From Molanna angustata (taxonomy: Eukaryota > Arthropoda > Insecta > Trichoptera > Molannidae): DNA of 64,000 nucleotides. The stretch spans positions 30,299,226 to 30,363,225 of the forward strand of contig OY754969.1 of the NCBI GenBank assembly GCA_963576475.1. The letters run 5' to 3'. A model generated the notes under the pieces. The model worked only from the letters and a program-made list of their open reading frames with translations, was not told the DNA's origin and did not search any database. The translations under genes were made by a program, and so were the position numbers. Below are positions 26,701 to 37,343 of this stretch, piece after piece. Positions within the stretch are counted from its first letter, which is position 1. Each line of letters starts with the position of its first letter.

Positions 26701-29700
26701 TGCTTTAGCAGTCCATAATAGCATCTATTTGCTGCGGCAAGTCGTTGTCCGCTATAACAAGAGATCCCAGGTATGTGAAAGATTCAAGGGCTTCTAGCTG
26801 ATGGGTTCCCACTGATATTGATTTGTTTCTTACCTGTTCAATGATGCTTTTCTTGTTGCCATGTATTTTGTTTTTGAAGCGTTGATCTTTAGACCCATGT
26901 TATTGGCTGCAAACTCAAGTATCAAGAAGTTATCCTTCATGCAAGGCAACGTTCTAGCCATTATGTCGATGTCGTCTACATATGCAAGTATCTGACTTGA
27001 CTTTCTGAAAATTGTTCCTGTTATCTCTATGCCTGAGTCCCTAACAGCTTTTTCTAGTACAATATTAAACAACAAGCATGTTAAAAGCAATATTAAACAA
27101 AAAGCATCGCCTTGTCGGAGCCCTCTATATGTTGTGAACTGTATGCATTTAGTTTCTCTTTACTCAAAATAATATTTTAAATATTATTTGCATGCAATGA
27201 GTGTTTGTTTATTTTATTGTTAACTATTTATTTCCATTTGTGTATCTCTATTTTGAATTGATTTATATGTATATGTTAAGACTTAATTGAAACTTTCCAT
27301 GGATATAAAAATACATCTTACAAGTAGCCACAAAAGTTTCAGTTGTTTCCTGCCTCAATGTATTTAAAGTAAATTGTATGTCCATAGGGACTTACTAGAA
27401 CCCAATTTTCCGTGGAAGAATCCTGAAAATCTTTAACTGGTTCACCAATATTGCCTACTTTAGGAATCTGTATATATACTTATATATTGTTATTTCAGAC
27501 ATTATATTTCTTGAAAACATGAATATAGGTACCTAATTATGCCATTTATTGGGAAAATATTGTATGCTTTTGATGGATATTAATTTATTTTCATGCTTGA
27601 AAAAAAACATTCTTGGTTCATTTAATTGTTTTTTTTTTGTTTCATATTTTTTACATAAAGTTAAATAAAATGGAATAAAAAAGAAAAACAAATGTATTTA
27701 CTGGTAGATAAATTTGCAGTTATGATTATTTTTCATGTTAAAATATGTAGTTATAGCTTGTTTGAAAATAATACTTGAATCATTTGTAAGATAATTTCTT
27801 GTTTAATTATGTATATCTGTATGTATCTATAAAATAAGCATTATCAAGAATATCCTGACGAAGAATAAAGATTTAAAATGATGTGTGTGGGTCGCCATTT
27901 ATCATAAATACGTATTGATATTGATTAGTTATAGTATTTTTATTAGTTGCAATAAATCTTACTTCAAAAAATATTTTTCTCTTTTGATTCAGTGATTGAT
28001 GGTTTCATTATAATTGTAGGGTGTAGATCTGTCACAGAGTGATCCAATGACAAAGTCCACTGATAGCACAGCACCTCCCGGAGATTCATTTGAACAGAGC
28101 ATCACAAGATATGATCTCTGCTTCACAGCAGCTCTCCTCAGTCTGCTCAACATGATCAACGATTTGGCTAAAGACAACAGCACCAAGAAACTTGTCAACA
28201 TTATGTACAGGTATGTATACTTATAATATTTGTTTATCAACTTTATGTACAGCAAGTGCACAAGGGTGAAAAAATAACAGACTTATCATAGCAACGAGGA
28301 AAGGAAGAAGGGTAATGAAAGAATATTTAGGATTGCAATGACATAACTTCATCACTTAGACTACACCATACTCTGCTGACTGTACATGAAAATAAGATCT
28401 TAAAGGGGATGGAAACTGTAGTTCATTCAGCAGACCGAAGAGACAGGCCGTGATTTGATAGAAAAACAATGTCACTATTAAATTATAAATATATTTGGTA
28501 TGGTAAAATAAAACCAAAATTTTCAGTTCTACTAATTTAATGACACTGACTTGTTTCGGTGACCATTTTCAAAGTGTGAAAAAACAAGAGGTGGTTGGTG
28601 TTTATATAATATTGGTGTCTGGTTAAGTTCTTTCTAGCAACACTAATTGAACTGACAAAAAAAAATGTTGCAAACCCCTTAACCAGACATTATAGGCTAG
28701 GCATATTAGCAAAAAAAATAGGGTCTCAGATGCAAATTTTGCTATAGTTTTTATTTTCTCACCCTTTATATTTTTTGGGTCGCTGAACACGAATTTGAAG
28801 TTTGCGGGCAAAAAATTTGCCCGGAACTTTGTTTTTTGGGCACTTTTTGACGAAATTTTGGCACTATTTTCAGTTTTCGGCCGATATCGCAAAAACAAAG
28901 CGGTTTTTCGGCAAATCATTCAAAACAAAATTAAAGTAGACAAAATTTCCTATATTTCTTATTCATAACGTTTTTTTGTAAGACTAACCGTTTCGCCGTT
29001 AGAGCGCGCCCGAAAGGGGCCATATTTTCATATGGCGAAATTAACCGATTACGCAGAAATCGCCCTTGCTGTGATACTTAAACCGCTGTAACAATTTATT
29101 AAATTATACAATTTATATGCTACAAAAGTAAATTTTTCATAAACTAGTTGCATGTTACACATGAGATCCAACTGTCGATAGCGATAGTATGTATAGTTGA
29201 AGAATATGTACCAAACTATAAACCCATAGATACAAATTATTGAATATTTTTCAGATATTTTGTTTTCTATACAACATATGTAGGTATGTATGTCAAGATA
29301 GGATAGTATGGAGGAAGATCCTTTTTCCTACCCAGAATATGCAAATAGCATGATGGTATGTATGTATGTTTGGAGATGAAGTATCAAACTATTAAGTCTT
29401 CTTACATATTGTGTATAGGCGACTGCCATACAAAATGTATGATGCGATGTCGTCACTAAATTCAATTTTTAAAAAAATTGTTAAAAAAAAAATTGAGATC
29501 TTCTACTACAATGTTAATATTTTTTATAGAAAATTAAATTATCTAGTTGGGGTGTTTCGGCTTTTTTCGATAATTGTAAAAGTTTTGGAAATATAGGCAG
29601 TTAAACTCATAAATTTATCATAAAAAAAATATTTTTCTTAATAAAAAATGTTTGAGAAACCCTGGAATTTTTTTGAAAAAACTAATTTGAGATTTTGTAT

Positions 29701-32700
29701 TTGTCTATGTTTGTACCAATTTTCAGCGTTCTAACGTTTATGGTTTCTGAGATATATGGAAAAATAAAATAAAATTTCAAAAGTTGATAACCCCTGACTG
29801 AAACAAAAATTCAAAATTCCGAGTATAAAAGTTTTGTAGGCCTGTAACTGTTTATATATTCTGAAATTTTAGGCTCTGTAAATTGAGCGGATCAAAAGTT
29901 ATAAGGGGGGGACGGACACACACACACACAGACACACACACACACACACAGACACACGAAATGTTCTACTCCGAATTCTGAGTAAATCCGTGTATGGAAC
30001 ATATATGCTGCGAAGCCTCTAAGTTGGTTTTTTTTTACTTCAAAGTTGGAAAAGCCGTGAAAAAAGTAGACCTCTCCATACAATTCTCGCGTATTCTGGC
30101 TTGATACATTGTCGATATGTTAAGAGAACAAAGTTCTCCTGAACAAATCGACAGTTGGATAACGTTTTTTTTTTAACTAACCGTTTCGCCGTTAGAGCGC
30201 GCCCGAAAGAGGCCATATTTTCATATGGTGAAAATAACCGATTACGCAAAAATCGCCCTTGCTGTGATACTTAACTGTTGTAAAAATTTATTACATTATA
30301 CCATTCACATCATTTGTATAATAGTACATTTATCATAAATAACGTCTTTCTTTGGAAGACTAACCTATTGATTTTCAACCACCGTTCCGCGGCATTTTTG
30401 TGTGCCGCGAAATTCTTAAGGTGTGACGCCAAATTTTAGAAATGTATATAATTATTAAATGGGGCTATATTTCCATGTCTGTGATAAAGGGCAGGGACTA
30501 GGAGAAGTGTAAGAATAGGAGCCACGCCTTTTCTCATTGTATCATCAGTGCTGTAAGACCTAGATCCTTTTTGTCTAATTTATTTGTTGGGTTAGCAGCA
30601 TTCCTATAAAAAGTTTGGATCCCGAAAATTATTGGATGTTTTGAGTTCGCTGGGGTTTTGCAGCACTTATGTCGAAGCAGTACGGTTTGAAATTTCTTTC
30701 ACCCTAACAACAGAATCATAAGTATGTGCTGAGGGTTTTATGCAGTTCATTTAACGCAGATTATAACACTCACACGATAGATGGATACAACCCATTCTAT
30801 GTCATGGGAGGAATGTATACTATTGGCCTAGCTTCTGTAGTTCCTACAGATGCCACCATTTTCAGAAACAAAGATACGAGCTGCAGAGGTCTTTAGAATA
30901 TTTGGTCATTTGACATTGAAACATTTTGAGGCGAAACAGGTTTGTGATGGCCTGAAGGAAATCAAGATGAAAGACCTGTCGAACGAATTTCAAACATCAC
31001 CGAGCACCTATCCCCCAGCAGTTGAAGTTCTGTGGCTGTACAGCAAACACATGGAATTCGGCATTATTCCTGGATGGAGTGGATTTATGGAGCAAGCGAC
31101 AAAGGACCTCCTCTTCGAAAAAACGTATACTGCTTGCCTTCCTTTCATCAACTCTCCTCCCTCTGATTATGACACAATCTACACCGCTATGCTAGAATCT
31201 GTTGTGAAGTGTCGTCCAAAAGGTCAGACGTAGTGCTTCATAACATTCAACCGACCCATGTACTTAAAGTCAAGGTTCATTGCAGCTAACAGCAACGACC
31301 CCAGGCTGAAATATGTGGTGCCTCGACTCGGCGGATTTCACCTACTTATGTGTTACTTAGGGGTCATTCTGTTACCCAATGGATGGTAGTGGATGGATGT
31401 ATTTGGTTAACACCTGCTATTTGATGAATTCAATCGAAAAATGATAACAGGGCACGCCTATTACAGAGTAGTCAGAACCCACATTTTAGCTCACACTGCA
31501 CTGATAAAAATTGTAATGAAAACGATAACTCTCTCCCCAGACTTAAAATCAAAATTAGCTTAAGTGTTACATGATTTTGATATATTCCTGATCTAGAGGG
31601 ATGTAGAGAAATCAGAAAGAAGGTCTTTAATCAACTGGAACAGCTAAAACACGTGGTCCTTCCTGACATGCTTTGGGTCCAGTATATTGAAATGTTCAAC
31701 CTTGTAAAACTATTCATTCTGGCTGAGAGGACAGGAAATTGGGAGTTGCATCTGAAAACAGTCTGGAGAATGCTGCCGTATTTTCATGCTTCATGACACT
31801 CCCGTTACTCAAAATGCGCTCACTTGTATCTCCAGGATATGATAAACTCGAATGTAACAATGTTTCCCGATGAATATTACAAGTAATCGGTTATTTTCAC
31901 CATATGAAAATATGTCCCCTTTTGGGTGCTCTCTAGCGACGAAACGGTAAGTCTTACAAAAAAAACTTTTTTACAAGAAATATAGTAAATTTTATCTTCT
32001 TTAATTATGTCTTGGAACGATTTGTCGAAAAAATGCATTGTTTTTGCGATACAGGACGAAAACTGAAACAAGTGCCAAAATTTCGTGAAAAAGTGCCCAA
32101 AAAACAAAGTTCCGGGCAAAATTTTTGCCCGCAAACTTCAAATTCGTGTTCAGCGACCCAAAAAACATAAAAACTATAGCAAAATTTGCGTCTGAAAATC
32201 CTAATATGCCTGGCCTATTATATAAACATCACCTCTTGTTTTTCACACTTTGAAAATGGTCACTGGATGACCGAAACTAGTCAGTGTCATTAAATTAGTA
32301 GAACTGAAAACTTTGGTTTTATTTTACCATACCAAATTTATTTATAATTTGAAATGGAGTTCTACCAAGAATTGTCCGTAGAAAAGTTATAAAAAAAATG
32401 TCACTATTGAGATATTGGTGAATCATTTTTATAAATAATCTTACTAAGAAATGAAATCATATTAATTAATTCTTTTTTCAAATGAAGTATCCACATTTTT
32501 TTATAAAACTGCAAATAATGCAAAACTTCACTGGAAAGGGATTAGGATTAAAGTAAAGTTATTTTAAACAAATATTAGCTTTATTTAATAATGCTACATA
32601 GCATTTTTTTTAACAATTACCACAAAATAGGGAATAATGTCCCATTGTTATTTGTCAAAACTATTCCAAAGTTTATAATTATTATTAACTATTCCCCTTC

Positions 32701-33196
32701 ACATAAAAAGTAGACATACTATTAAAGTTAAAAAGATACAACATCATTATCTGAATCATCGGATTATATATCCCTTTATTGTTTCAAATTTGTTGATCAG
32801 TTATTGAAATACCTGAATCCCAAGCTATTGATTTTGGGTTTATTTCCAGTTGATCACAGTTTTATCAATGTCATAACTGGCTGGCTTCGGGAAGTTATCA
32901 ATATTATAATTGGCCTTTGGAATGATCCATCATTAAATGGTGCTGTAAAAAACCTTAATATTATTATTATTGGATGCATTTTAAATTCACTTAAATGTTA
33001 TTTTTCTAAGAATATAACTGCTGTTTTAAGTGATTGTGGTGTCTAAAAATGATTTCTATACGGTGTATCAATTGTTTAATTTGTATTTTTCAGACTCAAC
33101 TTCAACACATTCTACTCAGAGCAATTGGACCGGTTATGCATGGAAAATTCAATGCGACAGTCACAAGAACGCTCAGAATCAGCTGCCAAACAATAG
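23624..33196 (+). CDS. Tubgcp2: Gamma-tubulin complex component 2 (GCP2), 3' part of gene, four exons
   Basis: Spliced coding segments 23624-23767, 24962-25039, 28020-28210 and 33094-33196 join in frame and give about 171 C-terminal residues. GCP2 (Grip84 in flies) pairs with GCP3 to build the gamma-tubulin small complex that nucleates microtubules at centrosomes. The recognition comes from three stretches typical of the GRIP2 domain: NVDEVLQKHSDFLEACLEDC with CMLT, then FEQSI...LLSLLNMI, then RLNFNTFYSEQLDRL near the C terminus. All four acceptors end in AG and the three donors begin with GT. Introns are 1.2, 3.0 and 4.9 kb, the last two swollen by TEs. The 5' exons (several hundred residues, including the GRIP1 domain) are not visible in the first 23.6 kb. 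GCP2 identity is quite sure; exact splice sites are inferred from sequence alone. Confidence 0.88.
24962..25039 (+). CDS. Tubgcp2: GCP2 exon, 26 codons, phase 0 to phase 0
   Basis: Encodes EMRKYFVDAELTGMIGSAYEATESLE, the linker region after the CxxFCQFFQ helix. The donor GAG|GTATAC is good. The acceptor AAACAAAAG is weak near the junction, but it is the first AG after a pyrimidine-rich stretch at about 24928-24945. The exon is 78 bases and keeps the frame open to the next exon. Length and spacing fit the variable loop of GCP2, so it is less diagnostic than its neighbours. Confidence 0.72.
25440..25480 (-). mobile_element. Weak tRNA-like fragment in GCP2 region
   Basis: Minus strand CGGGTCCAATTCCCGGTGGA with GATACAG resembles the box B and following bases of SINE family B. 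Too short to be sure. Confidence 0.35.
26210..27135 (-). pseudogene. LINE RT remnant antisense in a GCP2 intron
   Basis: Minus strand reads in order GLRQGDAFCL, LTCLLFNIVLEKAVRDSGIE, ILAYVDDIDIMARTL (catalytic YVDD), MGLKINASKTKYMATRK, then after a frameshift LTKKDENALLVFERKILRKI, IQRLCWLGYVCRMEDSQVPK and RRSRGRPRMRWLDVIEGDI. This is the 3' half of an endonuclease-RT LINE. A small direct duplication (CAATATTAAACAA) lies near 27061-27100. It lies between GCP2 exons at 25039 and 28020 in opposite orientation. Confidence 0.86.
28020..28210 (+). CDS. Tubgcp2: GCP2 exon, 63 codons plus 2 bases
   Basis: The acceptor is ATTGTAG|GG and the donor is TACAG|GTATGT. It encodes GVDLSQSDPMTKSTDS, an acidic/serine-rich low-complexity stretch, then FEQSITRYDLCFTAALLSLLNMINDLAKDNSTKKLVNIMYR, matching the conserved FExxIxxFDxNF...LLxxL helices near the GCP2 C terminus. 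The exon ends after two bases of an Arg codon (AG), completed by the first base of the exon at 33094. The following 4.9-kb intron contains a nested transposon cluster. Confidence 0.87.
28270..28479 (-). pseudogene. LINE 3' remnant, part 1 (split by a later insertion)
   Basis: GACCGAAGAGACAGGCCGTG with ATTTGATAGAAAAACAATG matches the coding end of the LINE at 19500-20104 (GATCGAAGAGGCAGACCGTG). The match continues at 32398 with GTCACTATTGAGATATTGGT, showing that a 3.9-kb element lies inside it. Confidence 0.75.
28480..29055 (+). repeat. Left long inverted repeat of the 3.9-kb element
   Basis: Reverse-complementary to 31885-32350 with interruptions. Contains GGTCGCTGAACACGAATTTG and CCCGGAACTTTG, then TTAGAGCGCGCCCGAAAG. 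The inner part, 28967-29150, is additionally repeated directly at 30160-30345. Confidence 0.85.
29163..30160 (+). mobile_element. Second TE (family X) nested in the 3.9-kb element, about 1 kb
   Basis: Short inverted termini ATCCAACTGTCGATAG near 29167 and ATCGACAGTTGGAT near 30147. The interior includes GAAGAATATGTACCAAACTA, AAGTTGATAACCCCTGACTG and a (CA)n tract, all shared with 58788-59516. It has no ORF. Confidence 0.8.
29914..29957 (+). repeat. (CA)n microsatellite within TE family X
   Basis: ACACACACACACACAGACAC-type run after GGGGGGGACGG. The sister copy at 59288-59320 has a shorter CA-rich tract in the same position. Confidence 0.95.
30160..30345 (+). repeat. Internal direct copy of the inverted-repeat inner segment
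   Basis: AACTAACCGTTTCGCCGTTA, GAGGCCATATTTTCATATGG and AAATCGCCCTTGCTGTGATA repeat 28967-29150 in the same orientation, on the other side of the inserted TE. Confidence 0.85.
30375..30440 (+). mobile_element. hAT-like MITE end signature (weak)
   Basis: TTTTCAACCACCGTTCCGCG with GTGTGCCGCGAAATTCTTAA resembles the widely dispersed GTGCCGCGG-type ends of hAT-derived elements. No partner terminus was found. Confidence 0.35.
30545..31886 (+). pseudogene. Decayed transposon protein of the 3.9-kb element
   Basis: Several frames carry conserved blocks in order: AVRPRSFLSNLFVGLAAFL (about 30552), then IDGYNPFYVMGGMYTIGLAS (about 30777), then the 127-codon open frame 30850-31233 with ILPGWSGFM-like IIPGWSGFMEQATKDLLFEK and ACLPFINSPPSDYDTIYTAM, then MYLKSRFIAANSND, VVPRLGGFHLLMCYLGVILL, ITGHAYYRVVRTHILAHTAL, and finally LFILAERTGNWELHLKTVWR with MLPYFHAS and HLYLQDM. 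I recall this set from a large uncharacterised protein found in many animal TE-like loci (aphids, cnidarians), but I cannot name the domain with certainty. Stops and frameshifts show it is dead. Confidence 0.7.
31885..32350 (-). repeat. Right long inverted repeat of the 3.9-kb element
   Basis: Contains the complementary blocks AATCGGTTATTTTCACCATA, ACGAAACGGTAAGTCTTAC, AAAGTTCCGGGCAAAATTTT, CAAATTCGTGTTCAGCGACC and TAGTAGAACTGAAAACTTTG. About 110 bp shorter than the left copy. Confidence 0.85.
32398..32480 (-). pseudogene. LINE 3' remnant, part 2
   Basis: Continuation of 28270-28479: TATTGAGATATTGGTGAATC parallels TCTTGAGATATTGTGATGAA at 19912. The 11-bp ATGTCACTATT at 28469-28479 and 32398-32408 is the target duplication of the intervening element. 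Confidence 0.72.
33094..33196 (+). CDS. Tubgcp2: GCP2 terminal coding exon with stop
   Basis: The acceptor is TGTATTTTTCAG|A. The first base completes the split Arg codon, giving R-LNFNTFYSEQLDRLCMENSM and then a polar tail RQSQERSESAAKQ ending at TAG 33194-33196. The LNFNxFYSEQLxRL block corresponds to LDFNGFYTERLERL in vertebrate GCP2 and is nearly at the C terminus there too. The tail is short compared with the proline-rich vertebrate extension. Confidence 0.88.
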
Positions 33197-33322
33197 TCAC
33201 ATTTTTATGTTATTAAATAATATTATGCTCTCTTAGCCGTGTAAATTATTGTTATAAAATATTATTCACAAATATTATAAATTTCACTGATTTATTGTTC
33301 ATAATATTTTACTCTCGTAAAT

Positions 33323-33405
33323 CTATTTTAACTACTCACAACTATGTTATTTTAACTACTCACAACTATGTTATTTTAACTACTCGCAACTATGTTATAT
33401 TAACT
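33323..33405 (+). repeat. 24-bp tandem repeat, about 3.3 units, in GCP2 3' UTR region
   Basis: ATTTTAACTACTCACAACTA with TGTT repeats three times with one A/G change (ACTCGCAACTA) and a degraded fourth start. It lies 130 bp after the GCP2 stop. Confidence 0.93.
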
Positions 33406-33549
33406 CATTATTTTATATATTAATTTGTATTTATTAACAACTTTATAAATTTTATGTAGAAAATGTAATGAAACTTATGTGAAATCATTTAACAAAAATA
33501 TTTAACAATCATCAGAAAGTATGAGTCACAATTTAATAATCTCATAAAA

Positions 33550-33555
33550 AATAAA
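33550..33555 (+). terminator. Candidate polyadenylation signal AATAAA for GCP2
   Basis: AATAAA lies about 355 bases after the GCP2 stop codon in a very AT-rich stretch. The hexamer is expected often by chance in this composition, so this is only a candidate for the mRNA 3' end. Confidence 0.3.
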
Positions 33556-33748
33556 TATCATATATTAATTATTTACCAGAAAATTTTTCCTGTTGTTATG
33601 ACATAATATTGTAATTTCATTCAAAATCATTTAACAAAATCTCTTGTGTTATTTAATTTTATACTGTAGAGAAAATTTGCTTTGCTAAAAGTAATTTATA
33701 TTAAAAATATTATTTATGTTTGTTTTAAATATAAACTTGATAAACAGA

Positions 33749-34217
33749 GGCCTGGTATTACAGTCGGCCCTCAACTCATTGAGTTAGTTAAATCAAGATT
33801 AAAGTTAGAGGGAGATTAAATTCCATTAGCGTATTACAGTGCAGAATGACATATTTAATATTTTATATGGTTCTTATCTGTCAGATTTTCAATAACCTTA
33901 AATAATACTAAAATAATACTTTTAAATGCCCATGTTCGTTTCAATATGGCTGTCAGTTTGTTTTGTTGTGTGGCGCCACCGTCGATACAACTAACGTCTC
34001 TAGTGATTGAACACAACTACACGCGTTGCCTAGCTACGAGACGAGAAATGACAGTTGACTCACCGTTAAGTATTTAATCCACCAGAAACGTTGAGTTAAA
34101 TATTTGTCGTTTTAGTGACGTATTTGAGGGAAGATTAGGCCTAAACTGACACTGTAATACGCTACATTTTTGTAAAACTTGAGTTTAACTCTTAAACTCA
34201 GACTGTAATACCGGCCC
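33749..34217. mobile_element. Inverted-repeat DNA element (MITE), about 470 bp
   Basis: Left terminus GGCCTGGTATTACAGTCGGC with CCTCAACTC; right terminus AACTCAGACTGTAATACCGG with CCC. The subterminal GTATTACAGTG and CACTGTAATACGC are also inverted, giving a nested structure. No ORF. Confidence 0.85.
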
Positions 34218-34704
34218 ATAGTCCTCTTAAAATGTTCATAGTAGCCATCTAGTGGCTGCTTTTAGTATTTTTTCTTTAGGAATATTAGCCAGTACTCAAA
34301 CCTTTCACAAATAGTTGCAAAGAATAATTATCTACTAAAAATATAAATGTACAACTCAGACCCATGCCTATGTTTGTTTATATAATTGTAAAAGAATCCA
34401 ATCTCTCAATTTTGTTAGAAATAAACATAAAATGATAAGTCAAGGCTGGTTTTAAATTCAGGTATACTCAATTGAAACTTGTATTATAAAATATACTATT
34501 TGCTCAACATCAGACCCGTTTCTGAAATTTTTAACTCGTGTGATTCCCATTGTTATGATATTGATGTTAAATTTATAATAAATTGATATGTTATACAATA
34601 ATTATATATAGGTATGTTCATGATTCAAAATGTATGTATTGTAATAATGAATAGGAATGTAATTAGCTGTGTTTGTGATTGTTAATTTTAAAATTGTCAG
34701 TATA

Positions 34705-35175
34705 TAAGGGTTCACATCATCATCATTATCCGTGGCTCTACAAACTCAGGTTGGGTTTTAACCTCCTGTAGAGTTCACCTCCGTGACTGTCGGTTTTGCG
34801 CATCACCACAACAATTCTGGACTTTTATGCTATGAGCATCTTTCGCAACACCGTTTCACCATTCATTACCACTTTTGGAATATCCCTATCGCTCATTCTT
34901 CATACATAAGTCCACCAAGTTTCTTTATCTCTCTCTGGAGATTCTGATATGCCATTCTCCATCACCACAAATTGGGTCATATATCCTCCACAGCACCTAT
35001 CTTTCAAAAATCTCTAGTGTTTTCTCGTAAACCTTACTGATTGTCTAACATTCCGAACCGTACATTAGCGCAGGTCGAATAAGAGTTTTATACATTAGGA
35101 CCTTGGTTTCTCTAGTAAGGTAACGAGATTTCATGTCTCTGCAACCCAACCCAGTTTGTACTTACTTCATTTGTT
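34705..35175 (-). pseudogene. LINE C-terminal remnant, heavily decayed
   Basis: Minus strand gives TLIRPALMYGSEC, KTLEIFERCCGGYMTQFVVM, DKETWWTYV and MRKTDSHGGELYRRLKPNLS in shifting frames, resembling the region downstream of RT where many LINEs read LRPVxxYGSE...L..FE.K. Too decayed for a clade. Confidence 0.6.
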
Positions 35176-37195
35176 TTTGATGGAAACACTGGTGTATTCA
35201 TCACCATAGTGCCAATATACAAAGGTATTCATCAATTTTTATGCTTGGGGGTTTCTGACGCCCATCTATTGGCATTTATCTTTGTCTTCTCTTTGTTAAT
35301 TTTTTTATATTTTCTATTTTGGTATTATTGTGGTCATTTATGAACACGCCGATTTTCATAAATTAATATGTTTGACAATATATCAACAGTCAGATTTTGT
35401 TCTTTTTTATTATATAATTTTAATCTGAATAAGAAAAAAAAATTGATATTGTTATATAATTATAGAGAGTGACATTTTACACTTTTATTTGCAAAGTATA
35501 TTAGTTGTGAAAAAATTTCAAAACCAAGGCTTTAATTTCTCATATTTATTTTTCTTCAATTAAAAAATTATATAAACGTAACAATTAATTAATTGCACTT
35601 ATTAACAAATCTATTTTATCTTAAGTTAATATGTATCTCAAAAATTGTTGTGCCCAAGAACAAGAATTGTTTTGTGTAGGTATTTTTTAAATAAGTTCAT
35701 TTTTTTAAATATTATGTTGCACTAATTTATTGTTTTTAAAATTTTTAGATAAATTATACAGAAAACTTTGAATGTAAATGAAACAGTATAATGTTTTGTC
35801 TTCCATATTATCAAACAAATATAATATTATTGTGAGGTAAATGTTGTTTATGTAAAAGAGTATTATGATCATCTTCAATTTATAATATTATTAATATTAT
35901 TGGTATATTAGGTCTATTTAGATAGCTATATTATCTTGAAGTCTAATTGATCTACTGTAATGTTTTAAATGCATTTGGTATGCCTTCATTGTTTATTTTT
36001 TAACCACATTAGAATGTGTTTGATGCTAACAAATAACTAATAACTAATTAATGTGTTGTGTTGTGTACCAGAGTGGTTTCAATATTGTTCTATTGGATTG
36101 TAATTTTATATATTCAGTTTGTTTTACGTATATATACTACAGTTTGTAATTATTTAGATAAATTTTGTAACAGCAACATCATTTCTGTACATTGTATAAT
36201 GTATTTATCCACTCTCTTCAATTTGAATATTGGAATACCTAAGACAACTTGACTGTCGCTAAACCTTGGTCACTTTACTGTTCACGACATAGAAAATTGT
36301 TGTAGCTTAGTAAAATATAGTCATCCTACCCAAATCTGTGAAAAATATGCTTATAACTATCTTCCATCCTTTTCTCAAATATATTATCAAGTTATTTCAT
36401 CACCTAAATAACACTCTCTTTTTGACTTTGTAAAATTCAAAAAACATATTTTAAAGATGTTTGTTTTTTAGGTTGACAGCTGAATGTGAAAGTGAACATA
36501 CCTATGAGATAAATTTTGCAGTAAAACACATAGCTCAGAGGTTCCCAACCTTTTTGTGTCTACCACCCCCTTTTTGAAAAGAAAAATACTCACCGCTCCC
36601 TTTTCAGAAAAAAAAAGCAACTTAATGACCCCCCCTTTCTTGAAATTAATAATGTAACTGTAATCCACAAGTTCTCAACGTTATTGAATCATAATTTACT
36701 TTTTTATAGAATGATTCAAATGCGCCTGGGTCTTAGGTGAAAAACAAGAAATAATATTAATTTCAATTTTAACTCTTCGTTTGTTCCCTCTTCCTGCAGT
36801 GATAATTCTGCTGTTTGAGGAAGGTTCTAGAACCAAATCTACAGCGAGAAATTCACAGTTTCATCATGTTTGTCTCAACAAACTATAACATCAGTCATGA
36901 CGTGTTTGCATCAATTTCTGAATTTCTGCACAGTGAGAAAATTTCAGTCTTGCAATTTTTGTAATGCACAAATAATAAATACATTCACTAAAGTTATCCT
37001 TAGATACTTACTGCACAGAAATTCTCTACCTCATGTACTCTGCACTTGTGTCAATCTTGTTATTACCTACGCACGGCCTATGCATTGACTCAGTAAACAA
37101 AATAAAAATAAGATCAAAGGACATCAATCGCCAGTATAAAGTGTTGCAGGCAGCTATGAGTTCTCACAAAATCGCAACTTTATTTTTATTGAAAT
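35176..37195. other. Unassigned AT-rich DNA
   Basis: Only short chance frames. TTCCCAACCTTTTTGTGTC near 36542 is reminiscent of a dispersed TE end, but nothing more. Confidence 0.5.
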
Positions 37196-37343
37196 TTTTA
37201 CAAGTACATATACATCTTCCTACTTCCCTAAACTATGCATAAATGCTTGTGCTATAGGTGAACTAAATTGGTCGAGGCAGGATTCGAACTCGCAACCACT
37301 GGATTACTAGCCCAGCACGCTAACCGCTCTGCCATCAACCCAT
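37196..37343 (-). mobile_element. tRNA-derived SINE, family C, copy 2
   Basis: Same tRNA-like head (GGTTGATGGCAGAGCGGTTA, GAGTTCGAATCCTGCC on the minus strand) and the same body through GTACTTGT. Diverged by a few substitutions and lacking the distal body segment. Confidence 0.87.

Larger units (their letters stand above)
28480..32397. mobile_element. 3.9-kb transposon with about 0.5-kb inverted repeats, in last GCP2 intron
   Basis: 28480-29055 and 31885-32350 are inverted copies (for example AAATATATTTGGTATGG against CCATACCAAATTTATTT, GAAGTTTGCGGGC against GCCCGCAAACTTC, and the CGTTTCGCCGTTAGAG block). ATGTCACTATT is duplicated at both edges. The right edge has 47 extra bases ending in an A run after the inverted repeat, which is unusual for a DNA transposon. 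The interior holds a decayed ORF (30545-31886) and another TE (29163-30160). The superfamily is not assigned. Confidence 0.8.

Noticed and set aside
30850..31233. Host gene in the GCP2 intron
   Set aside because: The 127-codon frame continues through stops into further blocks of the same TE-like protein and sits between the inverted repeats of the 3.9-kb element.
32804..33046. 80-codon frame just before the last GCP2 exon
   Set aside because: Hydrophobic AT-driven composition, stops in all usable splice phases towards 33094, no recognisable family. Treated as intron.
33323..33405. CRISPR-like array
   Set aside because: The three 24-bp units are contiguous without spacers, and the genome is eukaryotic.
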